Assembly: GCA_025934395.1 (NCBI GenBank)
Contig: JAICYC010000011.1
Location: forward strand, 1-63,807
Source of the DNA: Solirubrobacteraceae bacterium
GTDB taxonomy: Bacteria > Actinomycetota > Thermoleophilia > Solirubrobacterales > Solirubrobacteraceae
Direction of reading: 5' to 3'
DNA: 63,807 bases
Shown here: positions 8,352 to 17,102 of the stretch, one piece after another
How positions within the stretch are numbered: position 1 is the stretch's first letter
How the letters are laid out: every line of letters starts with the position of its first letter
Program-made: the position numbers and the translations under genes
Notes under the pieces: generated by a model
What the model was told of the DNA's origin: nothing
Seen by the model: only the letters and a program-made list of their open reading frames with translations
The model's database searches: none

Positions 8352-8939
8352 GTGGACCCGCGCACGTTCCTCAGGCCGCCCGCGCTCCCCACCGCGGACG
8401 CGCCCGCGGAGGGCGAGCGCTCGCGCGAGCTGCCGCTGGCGCCGGCGCCGGGGCGCGCGACGATCGTGGCGTTCCTGCGCCACACCGGCTGCCCCTTCGC
8501 AGAGCGCACGATGCAGATGCTGCGCGAGGGCGCTGCGCGGCGCAGCGACGTCGGGTGGGTCGCGATCAGCCACGCCACAGCCGCCGACACCGAGCGCTGG
8601 TGCGCGGCGATCGGGGGCACGGGCGGCGTGCGGGTTGCAAGCGACGCCTCTCGCCGCGCCTATGCGGCGTGGGGGCTCGGCCGGACGAGCCTCGCGCACT
8701 TCCTCGGCCGGCGATCGCTCGGCGCGGTCGCGGAGCTCGCCCGCGCGGGGATCCGCAACCGCCACCCCGACGGGACGCGTTGGCAGTCGGCAGGGACCTT
8801 CGCGATCGATCGCGAGGGGATCGTCCGCTGGCGCTCGCTCCCCGCGCACGCGGGCGAGCTCCCGGACCTCGACGCGGCGCTCTCCGCGCTGGACGGCGCG
8901 GGAGACGCGGGGGCTAGCGCTGGACCGTCACGCGCATGA
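8352..8939 (+). CDS. peroxiredoxin-like (AhpC/TSA-type) protein
   Basis: A 195-residue thioredoxin-fold protein. The motif FLRHTGCPFAERTMQML matches the peroxiredoxin-like 2 group, in which a Cys sits at the position of the peroxidatic residue. The later segments ASDASRRAYAAWGLGRTS and TFAIDREGIVRWR are typical of that group. No second resolving Cys is evident. Start GTG 8352 follows TAGGTT by 6 bases. The last 26 bases overlap the end of the convergent methyltransferase gene. Peroxidase activity is inferred from family only. Confidence 0.75.
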   Translation: MDPRTFLRPPALPTADAPAEGERSRELPLAPAPGRATIVAFLRHTGCPFAERTMQMLREGAARRSDVGWVAISHATAADTERWCAAIGGTGGVRVASDASRRAYAAWGLGRTSLAHFLGRRSLGAVAELARAGIRNRHPDGTRWQSAGTFAIDREGIVRWRSLPAHAGELPDLDAALSALDGAGDAGASAGPSRA

Positions 8940-9720
8940 ACGCCGCCGTGATCGACGTCCCGCTCGCCGCGGTGTTGTGCTCGTTGAACAGCGCGTCGAG
9001 CTCCGCCTGGAGGTCGCCCTCGCGGCCCTCGGCGCGGGCGGCCTCGAACGCGTTCATCGTCGGGCCGTAGTAGTCCCTGAACGCGGCTAGGAACTCCGAC
9101 GGCGTGCCGGGCGAGAGGAACGTGAACATGTCCCTCTCGCAGGAGATCTGCTCGCGCGCGAGCCCCGCAGCAGCGAAGCGCTCCACCACCTCGTCCTCGA
9201 CGCCCCACGTCATCGGGCTGATGAACCCCTCCGGCGGCGGCGGTGAGTAGGCGGAGCTGATCCGCAGGAGCTGGGCGACGAGCGTCGGGTCACCGGGGAT
9301 CCAGTTGCCCATCACGACCCGGCCGCCGGGACGCGTCACCCGTACGAGCTGCTTCGCGACGTCCACCGGACGCGGCGCGAACATCGCCCCGAAGATGCTC
9401 ATCACGAGATCGAAGCGCTCGTCCTCGATGCCCTCGAGCGTCGAGGCGTCTCCCTCCCGGGCGCGGCAGTTCTCCAGCCCGAGCTCGCTCGCGCGGGCGT
9501 TGCACGCGTCGACGAGCTTCGCGGAGATGTCCACCCCCACCACCTGAGCGCCGAGCTGCGCCGACGGGATCGCGGTCGTCCCGTCGCCGCATCCCACGTC
9601 TAGCACCTGCATCCCTCCCGTGACGCCGATGTCCCGCACGAGCGCCTCTCCGCTCTCGCGCATCGTCGCGGCGATCCGTGTGAAGTCGCCCTTTTCCCAG
9701 AGCGCTCTGTTCGCGTTCAT
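8914..9720 (-). CDS. class I SAM-dependent methyltransferase (UbiE-like)
   Basis: A 268-residue methyltransferase. The SAM-binding motif I is VLDVGCGDGTTAIP (near residue 40), followed by VVGVDIS, AREGDAS and FDLVMSIFGAMFAPRP. The C-terminal part, with PPPEGFISPMTWGVED, looks like the lid of small-molecule methyltransferases; the substrate is unknown. ATG 9720 has an excellent GGAGGAGG ribosome binding site 5 to 6 bases upstream. The reading frame stays open for more than 1.5 kb upstream, but that part is antisense to the CocE gene. Its 3' end overlaps the peroxiredoxin-like gene tail to tail. Confidence 0.9.
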   Translation of the reverse strand: MNANRALWEKGDFTRIAATMRESGEALVRDIGVTGGMQVLDVGCGDGTTAIPSAQLGAQVVGVDISAKLVDACNARASELGLENCRAREGDASTLEGIEDERFDLVMSIFGAMFAPRPVDVAKQLVRVTRPGGRVVMGNWIPGDPTLVAQLLRISSAYSPPPPEGFISPMTWGVEDEVVERFAAAGLAREQISCERDMFTFLSPGTPSEFLAAFRDYYGPTMNAFEAARAEGREGDLQAELDALFNEHNTAASGTSITAAFMRVTVQR

Positions 9721-10059
9721 CTGTCCTCCTCCGATTGTCAGGGGCGCGCCCCGCCGCCTCGGGAGCGCACTGCCCCCGCGCCGGCATCTCGAACTCTCGC
9801 GTGTCAGTGTGCGCCGGTGTGTGAGCGTGGTCAAACGAGCCCACCTCGCGCCGCGACCGAAGGGCGCACGGGGACGCTGCCCGAAGGCTCGCAGCTCGAT
9901 CCTCGCGGCGCGTCGCGTCTGCAGGCTGGACAGATCCGGCGGGTCGTGTTTTAGAGCCCGCGCGCGTGGGTAGCTATGCGCACGTTCGGGTGCCGGCCGG
10001 ATGGAGCCGCACCATGGGGCCGATGCACTGCGCGCAGGCGCAGGTCTGGGGGCAGTTTG
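9721..10059. other. intergenic region without recognised gene
   Basis: 339 bases between the divergently transcribed methyltransferase and secreted hydrolase genes. It contains the ribosome binding site of the former at 9722-9730 and a GGGGG stretch just before 10060 that could serve the latter. I see no RNA gene, repeat or convincing promoter hexamer. Confidence 0.4.
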
Positions 10060-12429
10060 ATGCGGATGCGGACTGATCGTGTGTTGCAGGCGTCCACGCG
10101 TGGACGCCGTGTACGGGTGGGCTTGGCGGCGACGCTCGCCGCGCTCCTCGCGCTGCTGGCGACGGCGGCGGGCGCCTCGGCGTTCGACGCCCAGGGCAGC
10201 GCCGGGCAGGCGTATGCCACGGGGCTCGCGCCGAACGCACAGGTGTCGCTGCTGAAAACGACCGGCGCGACGGTGAGCACCCAGTCCGCCGACGCCCAGG
10301 GCGGCGTGCTGTTCCGCAACGTGAAACCCGGCAAGTACCGCGTTAGCTCCGGCAGCGAAACGTCGGGCGTCGTCGAAGTCCACTCGAACGCGTCTGCGCC
10401 GTGGGACCCGAGCGTCTACGAACAGGAAATCCCCGACAACGGCTACACGTACCTGACCACGCGCGACGGCACCAAGCTGGCGATCGACGTGCACCCGCCC
10501 ACGAGCCCCGCGGGCGAGCCGGGCGTGCCGTCGGAAATCCACCTGCCCACGCTCCCGATCCCGGGCGTGCCGACGCCGAGCTACACCCCGCCGTACCCGA
10601 CGCTGATCGAGTACTCCGGCTACGGCTACGCGAACCCGAAAGGCCCCGAAAACGGGATCGCGGTGATCGCGAACCTGATGGGCTTCGCGGTCGTGGACGT
10701 GAACATGCGCGGCACGGGCTGCTCCGGCGGCGCCTTCGACTTCTTCGAACACAACCAGAACCTCGACGGCTATGACGTGATCGAAACGATCGCCAAACAG
10801 CCGTGGGTGGCGAACCACAAGGTCGGCATGATGGGCATCTCCTACGGCGGCATCAGCCAGCTGTTCACGGCTCAGACCCAGCCGGCCGGCCTCGCCGCGA
10901 TCGCGCCCCTGTCGGTGATCGACGCGACGGCCACCACGCTCTACCCGGGAGGCATCCTCAACGACGGCTTCGCGGTGGCATGGGGCGAACAGCGCCAGCA
11001 GAACGCCGAACCCGCATCGCCCGGCCACGGCCAGGCGTGGGCCACCGAACAGATCGAAAAAGGCGACACGACGTGCGCGGCCAACCAGGCGCTGCACGGC
11101 GAGGCGGCCAACCTGCTGCAGAAGATCAACGAAAACTCGACCTACAACCCGAAGGTCGCCGACGAACTCGACCCGGACACGTTCGTCAACAAGATCAACG
11201 TGCCCACGTTCCTGGCGTGCCAGTGGGAGGACGAGCAGACGGGCGGTCACTGCGCCAACCTCGTCCAGCACTTCACGGGGACCGCGAAGAAGTGGTTCAC
11301 GTTCACCAACGGAGCGCACATCGACTCGCTCGATCCAGCGACGATCGACCGGATGTACGACTTCCTGGAGCTGTACGTGGCGCATCAGGCGCCGTTGATC
11401 AACTCCGCGGTGATACAGGCGGCGTCACCCGTGCTCTACGACGAAGCGATGGGGCTCCCGAAGGAAGACGTCGTCACGCTTCCGCTGGATCCGATCCAGC
11501 TGCAGCCGACGTACGAATCGGCGCTCGCCGAATTCGAAAAACTCCCAGAGGTCCGCGTGATGTTCGACAACGGTGCGGGCGCTTCGCCGCTGGGCACCAC
11601 CACGGCCGGCAATCCGTACGCCGGCTTCGAAGCGACGTTCCCGTCGATTCCGGTGCCCGGCACGACGGCCCGCGCGTGGTACCTCGGGCCGCACGGCAGC
11701 CTCACCGAATCGCCCACCTCGACGAAAGGCGAAGACTCCTACACCTCCGACGCGAGCGCGCTGCCACCGAACGACTACATCGGCAACACCGGCACCGGCG
11801 GGCTGTGGGGCAACGCGTCCCAGTGGACCTACAACTGGCAGCAGAACCCCGCGGGCTCCGCGGTGTCCTATGTCTCGGAACCGCTCACCGAAACCGCAAC
11901 CGTGGTCGGGCAGGGCGCCGTGTACGCGTGGGTCAAGTCCTCCACGCCCGACGTCGACCTCCAGGCGACGATCAGCGAAGTCCGTCCGGACGGCAACGAG
12001 ACGTTCGTGCAGGACGGCTGGCTGCGGGCGAGCGAGCGGGCGCTGGCGACGACCGCGAACAACATGTTCAAGCAGGAACCGACGGAACTGGCACCGATCC
12101 CCTCGTTCCGCACGAAGCGGGCGATGCCGACCGGGTTCGCCAAAGTGGCGATCCCGCTCTACTTCGAGGGACACGCCTACCGTGCGGGCTCGCGCATCAG
12201 GCTCACGATCGCCGCACCGAACGGCACCCAGCCGATCTGGTCCTCGACGCATACGGAGCCCGAAGGCGGAACCGCGAACGTGTCGGTCAAGTTCTCGCCG
12301 ACGCAGGCGTCCAAGCTGGTGCTCCCGGTCGTCCCGGGGGTGAGCGTCTCGACGGCGCTGCCGGCCTGCCCGAGCCTGCGCAACGAGCCCTGCAGGCCCT
12401 ATCAGGCGTTCACGAACGAAGGGTCCTGA
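10060..12429 (+). CDS. secreted CocE/NonD-family hydrolase (X-Pro dipeptidyl-peptidase-like)
   Basis: A 789-residue exported hydrolase. The N-terminus has Arg-rich residues followed by a hydrophobic core and an ASA cleavage site near residue 42. An acyl-hydrolase domain follows: YTYLTTRDGTKLAIDVH, NMRGTGCSGG, and the nucleophile Ser261 in GISYGG. A C-terminal jelly-roll ends with GHAYRAGSRIRLTIAAPNG, as in the X-Pro peptidase C domain. Substrates of this family range from proline peptides to cocaine-like esters. ATG 10060 (or 10066) was chosen because it gives a normal signal peptide. Glu is mostly GAA here, unlike neighbouring cytosolic genes. Confidence 0.85.
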   Translation: MRMRTDRVLQASTRGRRVRVGLAATLAALLALLATAAGASAFDAQGSAGQAYATGLAPNAQVSLLKTTGATVSTQSADAQGGVLFRNVKPGKYRVSSGSETSGVVEVHSNASAPWDPSVYEQEIPDNGYTYLTTRDGTKLAIDVHPPTSPAGEPGVPSEIHLPTLPIPGVPTPSYTPPYPTLIEYSGYGYANPKGPENGIAVIANLMGFAVVDVNMRGTGCSGGAFDFFEHNQNLDGYDVIETIAKQPWVANHKVGMMGISYGGISQLFTAQTQPAGLAAIAPLSVIDATATTLYPGGILNDGFAVAWGEQRQQNAEPASPGHGQAWATEQIEKGDTTCAANQALHGEAANLLQKINENSTYNPKVADELDPDTFVNKINVPTFLACQWEDEQTGGHCANLVQHFTGTAKKWFTFTNGAHIDSLDPATIDRMYDFLELYVAHQAPLINSAVIQAASPVLYDEAMGLPKEDVVTLPLDPIQLQPTYESALAEFEKLPEVRVMFDNGAGASPLGTTTAGNPYAGFEATFPSIPVPGTTARAWYLGPHGSLTESPTSTKGEDSYTSDASALPPNDYIGNTGTGGLWGNASQWTYNWQQNPAGSAVSYVSEPLTETATVVGQGAVYAWVKSSTPDVDLQATISEVRPDGNETFVQDGWLRASERALATTANNMFKQEPTELAPIPSFRTKRAMPTGFAKVAIPLYFEGHAYRAGSRIRLTIAAPNGTQPIWSSTHTEPEGGTANVSVKFSPTQASKLVLPVVPGVSVSTALPACPSLRNEPCRPYQAFTNEGS

Positions 12430-12501
12430 TCGCGACGCGACATGCCTGAGCGAAGCAGCCCGAGGAAGGGCGCAACGCCCGCGCCTCGCCCGCGGCACCG
12501 A

Positions 12502-12507
12502 TAAGGT
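12502..12507 (+). promoter_or_regulatory. -10 element for ridA-like gene
   Basis: TAAGGT is 7 bases before GTG 12515 and overlaps the alternative GTG at 12506. The spacing therefore favours translation from 12515. Confidence 0.4.
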
Positions 12508-12514
12508 GTCGCGG

Positions 12515-12910
12515 GTGAGGGAGGCTCGCAACCCGGGGTCGATCCACGCGCCGTTCGGCGCCTACAGCCACCAGATCGAGCTGCGCGGCGAGGATCGCAT
12601 GCTGGTGCTCGCCGGTCAGGTCGGAGTCGCGCCGGACGGGCACATGCCCGAGGACGTCGCCGAGCAGTTCGACCTGGCGCTGGCGAACGTGCTGCGCAAC
12701 CTCGAGGCCGCCTCGATGGACGTGGGCGACCTGATCAAGATGACGCTCTACTTCACCGAGCCGGTCGATGCGGACCGGCGCCGCGCGATCCTTGCCGGGC
12801 GGCTCGGGCACCACGAACCCTGCATGACGCTTCTGTACGTCGCCGGGCTCGCCGCGCCCTCGATCAAGGCCGAGGTCGACGCGTGGGCGAGCGCCGCCGG
12901 CCCGGCGTAG
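12515..12910 (+). CDS. RidA/YjgF-family protein
   Basis: A 131-residue RidA-fold protein. Members deaminate reactive enamine/imine intermediates released by PLP enzymes, although several subgroups lack the catalytic Arg and have other roles. Visible signatures are GAYSHQIELRGEDRMLVLAGQVG near the N-terminus, LRNLEAASMDVGDLIKMTLYFT in the middle and EVDAWAS at the C-terminus. The usual catalytic Arg would lie in the LYFTEPVDADRRRA to ALL(Y)VAGLA region and is not clearly conserved (YVAGLAAPSIKAE). An alternative GTG lies at 12506. Function beyond the fold is unproven. Confidence 0.8.
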   Translation: MREARNPGSIHAPFGAYSHQIELRGEDRMLVLAGQVGVAPDGHMPEDVAEQFDLALANVLRNLEAASMDVGDLIKMTLYFTEPVDADRRRAILAGRLGHHEPCMTLLYVAGLAAPSIKAEVDAWASAAGPA

Positions 12911-12948
12911 GCCCGAAGGCCGGTCGAAGGTCAGAGCCGGGGGCCGCG

Positions 12949-13479
12949 CTAGAGCGGCGGCACCTGGTTGTTGACCTGCGAGCCGTGGTAGAGGCGTCGC
13001 TGGTCCTTGCAGGCCGCAGGGAAGAAGAACTGCACGCTGTCGCTGCGCACCCCGTTGTAGCTGGCGTAGAGCGTCGCGCGGCCGGGGGTGCCGACGGCGC
13101 AATGCGGGTCCGTGCTGCGGGTCACCCGGAACCGGATCTTCATGATGTTCCCCGGGTACCCCCACATCATCGCGAAGTGGGAGTGGTAGCCGAGGTGGTG
13201 CGCGACCGCCATGATGATCGTGCCGGCACGGTCCTGCTGGCACATCACCCCGGAGACGGTGTTCGCGCCGAGGTCGATGTTGCCGTGGCCCTTGGCGAAG
13301 CTGCTTTCGCCGGTGTAGCTGCCGGTGTGAAAGCCCCACGGGGGGATCCCGTACACGGTGGGGACCTGCGAGCACGAGGTCGCAGCGCCCGCCGTGCCCG
13401 TCAGCGCCGGCAGCGCGAGCAGCACCGCCAGGGCGGCGAGCACGAGCCCGGCGCGCCGTGTGTGTCGCAGCGTCGGCAT
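12949..13479 (-). CDS. secreted protein of unknown function
   Basis: A 176-residue protein not recognised as any family. It has a classic signal peptide: RHTRR, a hydrophobic stretch GLVLAALAVLLALPALTG, and an AGAA cleavage region near residue 33. The mature part contains four Cys (ATSCSQ, VMCQQD, PHCAVG, AACKDQ), enough for two disulfides, and His/Tyr-rich stretches (AVAHHLGYHSHFAMMWGYPG). It ends in NNQVPPL. A TATAGT box (13494-13489) lies 9 bases ahead of ATG 13479. It converges with ridA at 39 bases and stands alone. Confidence 0.75.
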   Translation of the reverse strand: MPTLRHTRRAGLVLAALAVLLALPALTGTAGAATSCSQVPTVYGIPPWGFHTGSYTGESSFAKGHGNIDLGANTVSGVMCQQDRAGTIIMAVAHHLGYHSHFAMMWGYPGNIMKIRFRVTRSTDPHCAVGTPGRATLYASYNGVRSDSVQFFFPAACKDQRRLYHGSQVNNQVPPL

Positions 13480-13488
13480 CCACGCTCG

Positions 13489-13494
13489 ACTATA
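13489..13494 (-). promoter_or_regulatory. -10 element for secreted protein gene
   Basis: TATAGT on the minus strand, 9 bases upstream of ATG 13479, gives a predicted leader of only 2 to 3 bases. Confidence 0.45.
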
Positions 13495-13559
13495 GGCGCG
13501 CGCCGGGCCGTGCCGTCACCGGCGGACGAACGGTCGGTTCGAGCGTCCGCCGGCGCGCG

Positions 13560-14060
13560 TCACTCCGGGATGCCGGGGGGCCCGAGGATCTCCATGTCGT
13601 AGCTCGCCGCGGTCGCAACGAGCACGTCGAGGTCGGGTGGCTCGGACGCCGGAGCGGGGATCTCGAGCCGCTGCGCGGGGGTTGAGAGCGCGAGCACGAA
13701 GTCCTCGAACCCGGCCGGCTCGGTCACGAGCAGGAAGCGCGCCTGCTCGGAGCTGACCACGAACGTGTGCGGTACGTCGCGCGCGCCGTAGACGAAGGAG
13801 CCGGCGGGCGCGACGATCGTCTCGCCGCCCACCCACAGCGTGAGCTCGCCCTCGATCACGTAGAACCACTCGTCCTCGCGATGGTGGACGTGCAACGGCG
13901 ACCCCGCGCCGCGCGGCATCAGGCTCTCGGTGACGGCGACGCGACCCGCGGTCTGCGCGCCCGTCGCCTTGATCGTCGTGAGCCCACCGAAGAACCAGCG
14001 CGCGTCGCCCTCGCCGGGGCCGAGCGCAACCGGGACGGGTGCTGCGATCTGCGTTGTCAT
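13560..14060 (-). CDS. cupin-domain protein (cassette A)
   Basis: A 166-residue single-domain cupin. Motif 1 is PLHVHHREDEWFYVIEGELTL (metal-binding His/Glu) and motif 2 is the weaker VPHTFVVSSEQARFL. Such proteins may be dioxygenases, isomerases or binding proteins; nothing here chooses among them. ATG 14060 is preceded by TAGGAGG. It is divergent from the LuxR-type gene at 14180. A homologous cupin lies next to a homologous LuxR gene at 17501-19228, so regulator and cupin appear to form a repeated functional pair. Confidence 0.85.
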   Translation of the reverse strand: MTTQIAAPVPVALGPGEGDARWFFGGLTTIKATGAQTAGRVAVTESLMPRGAGSPLHVHHREDEWFYVIEGELTLWVGGETIVAPAGSFVYGARDVPHTFVVSSEQARFLLVTEPAGFEDFVLALSTPAQRLEIPAPASEPPDLDVLVATAASYDMEILGPPGIPE

Positions 14061-14167
14061 GCGTTGCCTCCTACTGGTCGGAATCGGAACGACCCGATCC
14101 TCCCGGGCGGAGCCGCGCGCCACCATCCCCCGCATCCGGGGATATTTCGTGCTCGCCGCGCTAGCGG

Positions 14168-14173
14168 TACCGT
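14168..14173 (+). promoter_or_regulatory. -10 element for LuxR-type gene A
   Basis: TACCGT lies 6 bases before ATG 14180 with no ribosome binding site, which suggests a leaderless mRNA. Confidence 0.45.
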
Positions 14174-14179
14174 GGAGCG

Positions 14180-15316
14180 ATGTCCCAGCGCGTGCTCGAC
14201 GAGATCGCGATCGTCGCCTCGCGCGGGCTGCCGCCGGAGCAGCTGTTCGCGGAGCTCGCACCGCGGTTGCGCAAGGTGATCGACAGCGACGCGAGCTGCT
14301 GGCACACGCTCGACCCCTTCACGCGCCTGATGACCACCGACGCGCCCGCCGAGCTGATCGAGCGAGGCGTGTTCACGGCACAGGGCGCCGCAGTCGCGGG
14401 CGAGCGCATGGTCCGCAGCGAGTACCTGATCGAGGACTTCAACACGTTCGCCGGCCTCGCCGGAAAGCGGGTTCCGGTCGGCTCGCTGGAGCAGGCCACG
14501 CGCGGCCGGCCGGAGCGCAGCGCCCGCTACCGCGAGCTGCTCGTTCCCGCGGGGATCCCGCACGAGCTTCGTGCTGCGTTCGTCCTGCGCGGGCGTGCCT
14601 GGGGCGCGGTGCACATCGCGCGCCGCGCCTCCTCGGCCGCGTTCAGCGACGCGGACGCCGCCATGCTCGCTCGTGTCGCAGGCTCGATCGCACAGGCGAT
14701 CCGCGCGTCGCTGCGAATCGATGCGGCACGCCGGGGCGACCATGCGGAGGCGCCCGGGATGATCCTCCTGGACGCGGCCAACGAGGTGGAGCTCGCCACG
14801 CCCCCCGCCCGCGAGCTGATCGCGGCGATGCGCTCTGACGCGGGTGTGTACCCCGACCTGCTGCCGCCCGCCCCCGTCCTCGGGCTCGCCGCGTTCGCCC
14901 GCAGGGAGGGACACGCGGGAGCCCTGGTCAACCAGGTCACCGTCCCCAGCGCGCTCGGCTGGATCACGCTGCACGCCTCGCTCCCCGACGGCGCGCGGGC
15001 GGGGCGCGTCGCGATCGTGCTGGAACGTGCCACCGGGCCGCAGTCGGCGACGCTTCGCCTGGAGGTGAACGGCGTGACCGCCAGGGAGCGGGAGGTCGCC
15101 ACGCTGCTCGCACGTGGGCTCAGCAGCGCGGAGGTCGCCGACGCGCTCGTGCTCTCGCCCTACACCGTCCAGGACCACATCAAGAGCCTCTACGAGAAGC
15201 TCGGGGTCGGCTCGCGCCAGGAGCTCGTCGCGCGCGTGTTCCTGGACGAGTACCTGCCCGACGTCGTCGTGCACACGCCGATCACCTCCAAGGGACGCTT
15301 CCAGACGCACGGCTGA
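14180..15316 (+). CDS. LuxR-type regulator with GAF-like sensor domain (cassette A)
   Basis: A 378-residue regulator. Residues about 20-190 look like a GAF-type sensory domain (DSDASCWHTLDPFTRLMTTD, then LRAAFVLRGRAWGAVHIARR). A linker follows. Residues about 310-365 are a LuxR/FixJ helix-turn-helix (VTAREREVATLLARGLSSAEVA, YTVQDHIKSLYEKLGV). It is clearly paralogous to the protein at 18023-19228: both share SCWHTLDP-type and HIKS(L/I)-type segments and the same domain order. It probably controls the divergent cupin gene at 13560-14060. The ligand is unknown. Confidence 0.85.
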   Translation: MSQRVLDEIAIVASRGLPPEQLFAELAPRLRKVIDSDASCWHTLDPFTRLMTTDAPAELIERGVFTAQGAAVAGERMVRSEYLIEDFNTFAGLAGKRVPVGSLEQATRGRPERSARYRELLVPAGIPHELRAAFVLRGRAWGAVHIARRASSAAFSDADAAMLARVAGSIAQAIRASLRIDAARRGDHAEAPGMILLDAANEVELATPPARELIAAMRSDAGVYPDLLPPAPVLGLAAFARREGHAGALVNQVTVPSALGWITLHASLPDGARAGRVAIVLERATGPQSATLRLEVNGVTAREREVATLLARGLSSAEVADALVLSPYTVQDHIKSLYEKLGVGSRQELVARVFLDEYLPDVVVHTPITSKGRFQTHG

Positions 15317-15356
15317 GCGCTCGGCGCAAGGCGCTAGGCGCTCGCCGCGTCACCGC

Positions 15357-15785
15357 TCACCGCTCACCGATGTCGGCGCTGAGGACCGGCTTGACGTCGA
15401 GGACCGGGGTGCCGTCGATCGCCTCGAGGCCGAGCACCCGCATCCGGCTGCCGTCGAGCGCGTCCACCTTGACCCGGTGGAGCCCGATCGGGTTCGGCCG
15501 GGCAGGGGAGCGCGTGCTGAACACCCCCTGCCGGGGCCGGGACTCATCGCCGCGCGGATGCACCCGCAGGACGTCGCGGCTTACGCGGTCGAGCCAGGTG
15601 AGCAGGATGACCTCGTCTCCCGGCCGGATGCCGTCGAGCGCGCCGATGACGCCCCGCTCGAACACGATCCACGCCGGCGGGGCGCCCTCGTCACCCTGAT
15701 TCGGGGCCGAGTCGAGATCGGCGAGCGGCGACTGGACCATCGCGACGGGCGTGAGCTCGAACTGCGGCTGCTGGGGGCCGGACAC
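15357..15785 (-). CDS. trmO: TrmO-type tRNA (t6A37-N6) methyltransferase
   Basis: A 142-residue TrmO/YaeB-fold protein. TrmO uses SAM to methylate N6-threonylcarbamoyladenosine at position 37 of tRNA-Thr. The signature GVFSTRSPARPNPIGLHRV (SAM-binding beta-barrel) is present, with the expected FELTPVAMVQSPLADLDSAP start and DGTPVLDVKPVL end. The C-terminal extension found in E. coli TrmO is absent, as in many short homologues. GTG 15785 was selected because TACACT (15798-15793) lies 7 bases before it, and it leaves a normal N-terminus. ATG further inside would cut the first strand. Confidence 0.85.
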   Translation of the reverse strand: MSGPQQPQFELTPVAMVQSPLADLDSAPNQGDEGAPPAWIVFERGVIGALDGIRPGDEVILLTWLDRVSRDVLRVHPRGDESRPRQGVFSTRSPARPNPIGLHRVKVDALDGSRMRVLGLEAIDGTPVLDVKPVLSADIGER

Positions 15786-15792
15786 AGCCGCG

Positions 15793-15798
15793 AGTGTA
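15793..15798 (-). promoter_or_regulatory. -10 element deciding the trmO start
   Basis: TACACT on the minus strand, 7 bases before GTG 15785, implies a leaderless message and supports that start. Confidence 0.45.
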
Positions 15799-15954
15799 TG
15801 GCCGCTCGAAGGGCGCGGCGGGGTCGAAGGAGCAGGACCGAAGCTCGGGCGCTGGACGGGTGTCGCGCATCCGTTCTGGCAGCGGCGTAGAGTTTCGCTC
15901 CCACGTCGGGGCCGTCGGAGCCCCGCGTTCCCTTCCACGGAGCAGGAGAGACAT

Positions 15955-17046
15955 TTGAGCGGTCCCGACGAACACACCGCGGGCGGATACGGAGCGGTTG
16001 CGCCCACCGCGTCCTGCGAGGTCCCGGGCGACCCGCAGGCCCCGCCAGACCTCTCACGCTGGCAGCGCGAGCTCGCACCGTACGCGAAACCCAGCCTGCC
16101 CCTGGCCATGTCGAGCATCGCCACCTCGGTGCTGCCGTACCTCGCGCTCTCGATCGCGATGTGGCAGCTCCTCCACGTCTCGCTCGTGCTGGTGCTGGCG
16201 CTCGCCGTTCCCGCGGCCGGGTTCCTCGTTCGCACCTTCATCGTCTTCCACGACTGCTCGCACGGATCGTTCCTGGCGTCACGGCGATGGAACGCCAGGC
16301 TGGGCATTGCCACCGGGCTGCTGCTCTACTCGCCGTTCCTGCGCTGGCGCCACGATCACGCGATCCATCACGCGACCTCGGGCGACCTCGAGCGGCGCGG
16401 CACCGGGGACGTTCCCACGCTCACCCTCAAGGAGTACAGGGCCAGGGATCGGCGTGGCCGCGCGGCCTACCGGCTGTACCGCAATCCCTTCGTGATGTTC
16501 GGGCTGGGCCCGCTGATCGCGATGGTCATCGGTCCGCGGATCGTGGCGAAGGACGCGCGCCCTCGGATGCGCCGCAGCGTGCTCGGGACCAACGCGGCGC
16601 TGGCCGCGCTCGTGGGCCTTGCCTGTTGGCTGATGGGCGTGACCGGCTACCTCCTCGTGTTCGGCCCTGCGGCGATGCTCGCCGGCTCCGCCGGGATCTG
16701 GCTGTTCTACGTGCAGCACCAGTTCGAGGACGCCTACTGGGCCGCCTCGGGGAGCTGGACCTACGCCGACGCCGCCCTTCACGGCAGCTCGTATCTGAAG
16801 CTTCCGCCGGTGCTTCGCTTCTTCACGGGCAACATCGGCTACCACCACGTGCACCACCTCAACGCGCGGATCCCGAGCTACAACCTCAAGCGGGCGCACG
16901 ACGAGAACGAGATCTTCCACACGGTGCCCACGCTGAGCCTCTGGGCCGGGCTGCGCGCCACGCGGCTGAAGCTCTGGGACGAGGACGGTCGCCGGCTCGT
17001 CACGTTCGCCGCCGCGCGACGTGCAGCCGATTCCGCAAACGCGTAG
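15955..17046 (+). CDS. membrane fatty acid desaturase
   Basis: A 363-residue integral membrane diiron desaturase. The three histidine boxes are HDCSH (in IVFHDCSHGSF), HDHAIHH (in RWRHDHAIHHATSGD) and HHVHH (in GYHHVHHLNARIP), in the canonical order between about four hydrophobic segments. The boxes most resemble acyl-lipid omega-3/omega-6 or Delta12-type desaturases. Start TTG 15955 is chosen because AGGAGA precedes it by 5 bases and no ATG is better placed. It probably introduces a double bond into membrane lipid acyl chains. Electron donors are not encoded nearby. Confidence 0.9.
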   Translation: MSGPDEHTAGGYGAVAPTASCEVPGDPQAPPDLSRWQRELAPYAKPSLPLAMSSIATSVLPYLALSIAMWQLLHVSLVLVLALAVPAAGFLVRTFIVFHDCSHGSFLASRRWNARLGIATGLLLYSPFLRWRHDHAIHHATSGDLERRGTGDVPTLTLKEYRARDRRGRAAYRLYRNPFVMFGLGPLIAMVIGPRIVAKDARPRMRRSVLGTNAALAALVGLACWLMGVTGYLLVFGPAAMLAGSAGIWLFYVQHQFEDAYWAASGSWTYADAALHGSSYLKLPPVLRFFTGNIGYHHVHHLNARIPSYNLKRAHDENEIFHTVPTLSLWAGLRATRLKLWDEDGRRLVTFAAARRAADSANA

Positions 17047-17090
17047 GAGCCGCTCGTGCGGTGCCCGACTCCTGAGGGCCGCGGGCGCCG

Positions 17091-17096
17091 TAGGAT
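17091..17096 (+). promoter_or_regulatory. -10 element for small cupin gene
   Basis: TAGGAT ends exactly 6 bases before GTG 17103, predicting a leaderless transcript. Confidence 0.45.
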
Positions 17097-17102
17097 CGAG
17101 CC

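Noticed and set aside
8914-8939. 26-base overlap between the peroxiredoxin-like gene and the methyltransferase gene considered as a frameshift or misassembly.
   Set aside because: Both C-termini are complete for their families and the overlap is tail to tail, which is common in compact genomes.
9949-9958. GTTTTAGAGC, identical to the start of a Cas9-type CRISPR repeat.
   Set aside because: A single occurrence with no repeat array, spacers or cas genes; chance match.
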